Source: Pseudomonadota bacterium
GTDB lineage: Bacteria > Pseudomonadota > Alphaproteobacteria > Micropepsales > Micropepsaceae
Direction: 5' to 3'
NCBI GenBank assembly: GCA_021808875.1
Contig: JAKBAU010000190.1
Span: 1 to 7,142 of the forward strand
DNA length: 7,142 nt
This document shows positions 6,716 to 7,142 of this stretch, in pieces. Position 1 is the first letter of the stretch; each line of letters begins with the position of its first letter. A program made the translations under genes and the position numbers. The notes beneath the pieces are model-generated. The model was not told the origin of the DNA and searched no databases. It was given only the letters and a program-made list of their open reading frames with translations.

Positions 6716-6913
6716 GCCATTTTATGGGACTGGTTTTCGGGACTTACAACGCCCTGATTTCAAAAGGACCCGAGACGTGTCCCAAAAAGGTTCGTTTTTC
6801 GGACACCATTCTTGCCAATGGTCCCGCAAGGCATCAAAGTCTGGCGATTGGTGCGATCCGTCAAACGGCAGTATCGATTCTCATCGCAATCCAAACGTCA
6901 GGCGGGCGGAAAA
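6716..6913. promoter_or_regulatory. Divergent regulatory region between two serine recombinases
   Basis: This 198-bp stretch separates the minus-strand resolvase from the plus-strand recombinase fusion. It is richer in A and T runs than the genes and holds a 30-bp palindrome (6777-6806) plus scattered GGGAC/GTCCC half-site-like pentamers at 6726-6730, 6739-6743, 6779-6783 and 6821-6825. On the minus strand, TTGTAA-17-CATAAA directly before the resolvase ATG is a weak promoter match that would give a leaderless transcript. The plus-strand frame stays open from 6758, so part of this region could be coding if the ATG at 6818 is used. Confidence 0.5.
6777..6806. promoter_or_regulatory. Candidate resolvase crossover site (res subsite I-like)
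   Basis: Arms GTGTCCCAAAAA (6777-6788) and TTTTTCGGACAC (6795-6806) form a 12-bp inverted repeat with one mismatch around GGTTCG. The TGTCC...GGACA core is 28 bp long, the length of subsite I in Tn3/gamma-delta res sites, whose arms also begin with TGTC. It lies about 60 bp upstream of the resolvase start, where res sites are normally placed. Clear subsites II and III are not evident; the nearby GGGAC pentamers may be remnants. A transcription-factor operator is the main alternative. Confidence 0.5.
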
Positions 6914-7142
6914 ATGCTCTTCGAGAATTTAGTCGTGGATCGCGTTATTATCCACGAGGTCTACCGACGGCGAGACGACAAGAAGGCTCTCCCGCCAACT
7001 TACGGGTATGCCCGAGTCTCTACGGACGGCCAGAGCGTTGACGTGCAGGTACGCCAGCTTCGCGTCGCCCGATGCGAAAAGATTTTTCGTGAGACAGCGA
7101 GCGGAGCCAAGACCGACCGCGCGAAACTCGCCAAGCTCCACG
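6914..7142 (+). CDS. Second serine recombinase with N-terminal extension, cut by window end
   Basis: The frame runs off the window after 76 codons from the ATG at 6914. Residues 31-76 are the start of a resolvase/invertase catalytic domain: GYARVSTDGQS with the nucleophile S36 and R34, then QVRQLR, ARCEKIFRETASGAKTDRAKL. Members of this family normally begin two to ten residues before YARVS. Here about 30 residues precede it (MLFENLVVDRVIIHEV followed by a basic RRRDDKK stretch and PPTYG), reading like the N-terminus of another protein. The frame is open back to 6758, so the in-frame ATG at 6818 could add 32 more, basic residues. I prefer 6914 because GGCGGA lies just upstream. Either the gene is a genuine two-part protein or a recombinase gene inserted in frame into a host gene. 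It is divergent from the complete resolvase and shares its upstream region. Confidence 0.7.
   Translation, partial: MLFENLVVDRVIIHEVYRRRDDKKALPPTYGYARVSTDGQSVDVQVRQLRVARCEKIFRETASGAKTDRAKLAKLH
6933..6957. repeat. 8-bp perfect inverted repeat inside the recombinase extension
   Basis: TCGTGGAT (6933-6940) and ATCCACGA (6950-6957) are exact reverse complements around a 9-base spacer, 25 bp in total. It lies within the first codons of the frame starting at 6914. It may be chance, an mRNA hairpin near the start codon, or a protein-binding site. Confidence 0.4.

Noticed and set aside
6948..6956. DnaA-box-like TTATCCACG
   Set aside because: One 8-of-9 match inside a coding frame, with no further boxes or AT-rich unwinding region nearby; it is half of the local inverted repeat.
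1..7142. CRISPR array, tRNA, rRNA or riboswitch
   Set aside because: No regularly spaced repeats, cloverleaf-like or rRNA-like sequence was seen on either strand.

Overview
The window is GC-rich, compactly coded DNA from a mobile or accessory region. The serine resolvase and the IS3-type transposase resemble versions common in Alphaproteobacteria, so an alphaproteobacterial chromosome island or plasmid is my best guess. This is inference from family resemblance and base composition; there is no rRNA or housekeeping gene to anchor it.

Layout, left to right. Positions 1-751 (+) hold a degraded IS3-family transposase (OrfB-type DDE integrase core). All three catalytic residues are present, but the N-terminus is missing or scrambled and 15 residues are inserted between the first and second aspartates. 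A short gap (752-824) has a promoter-like element pointing right. Positions 825-6128, all on the minus strand, form a three-gene cassette read from right to left. The first gene is a DUF1156-like adenine-specific DNA methyltransferase with several zinc-binding cysteine pairs (3954-6128). The second is a PD-(D/E)xK restriction-endonuclease-like protein (2936-3970), which overlaps the methyltransferase by 17 bases and has a strong ribosome binding site. The third is a 675-residue GHKL ATPase (MutL/MORC/Hsp90-type ATP pocket) whose C-terminus looks like a Shedu/DUF4263-type PD-(D/E)xK nuclease (825-2852). A perfect 9-bp inverted repeat sits between the second and third genes. Positions 6143-6715 (-) encode a complete Tn3-type serine resolvase ending only 14 bases before the methyltransferase start. 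Positions 6716-6913 form a divergent intergenic region with a 28-30 bp palindrome that looks like a resolvase crossover site. From 6914 (or 6818) to the window end (+) runs the start of a second serine recombinase, which carries an unexpected in-frame N-terminal extension.

Interpretation. The three minus-strand genes look like a restriction-modification or anti-phage cassette. The methyltransferase would mark host DNA, the second gene would supply one nuclease, and the third would couple ATP-driven dimer clamping to a second, different nuclease domain. GHKL ATPases are known in some restriction-modification operons, and Shedu nucleases are known as single-gene defences. A GHKL-Shedu-like fusion behind a DUF1156-like methylase and a separate nuclease is the most interesting candidate for an under-described system here. 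The flanking recombinases, res-like site and IS remnant suggest that the cassette travels by horizontal transfer, and its transcription may partly come from the resolvase promoter.
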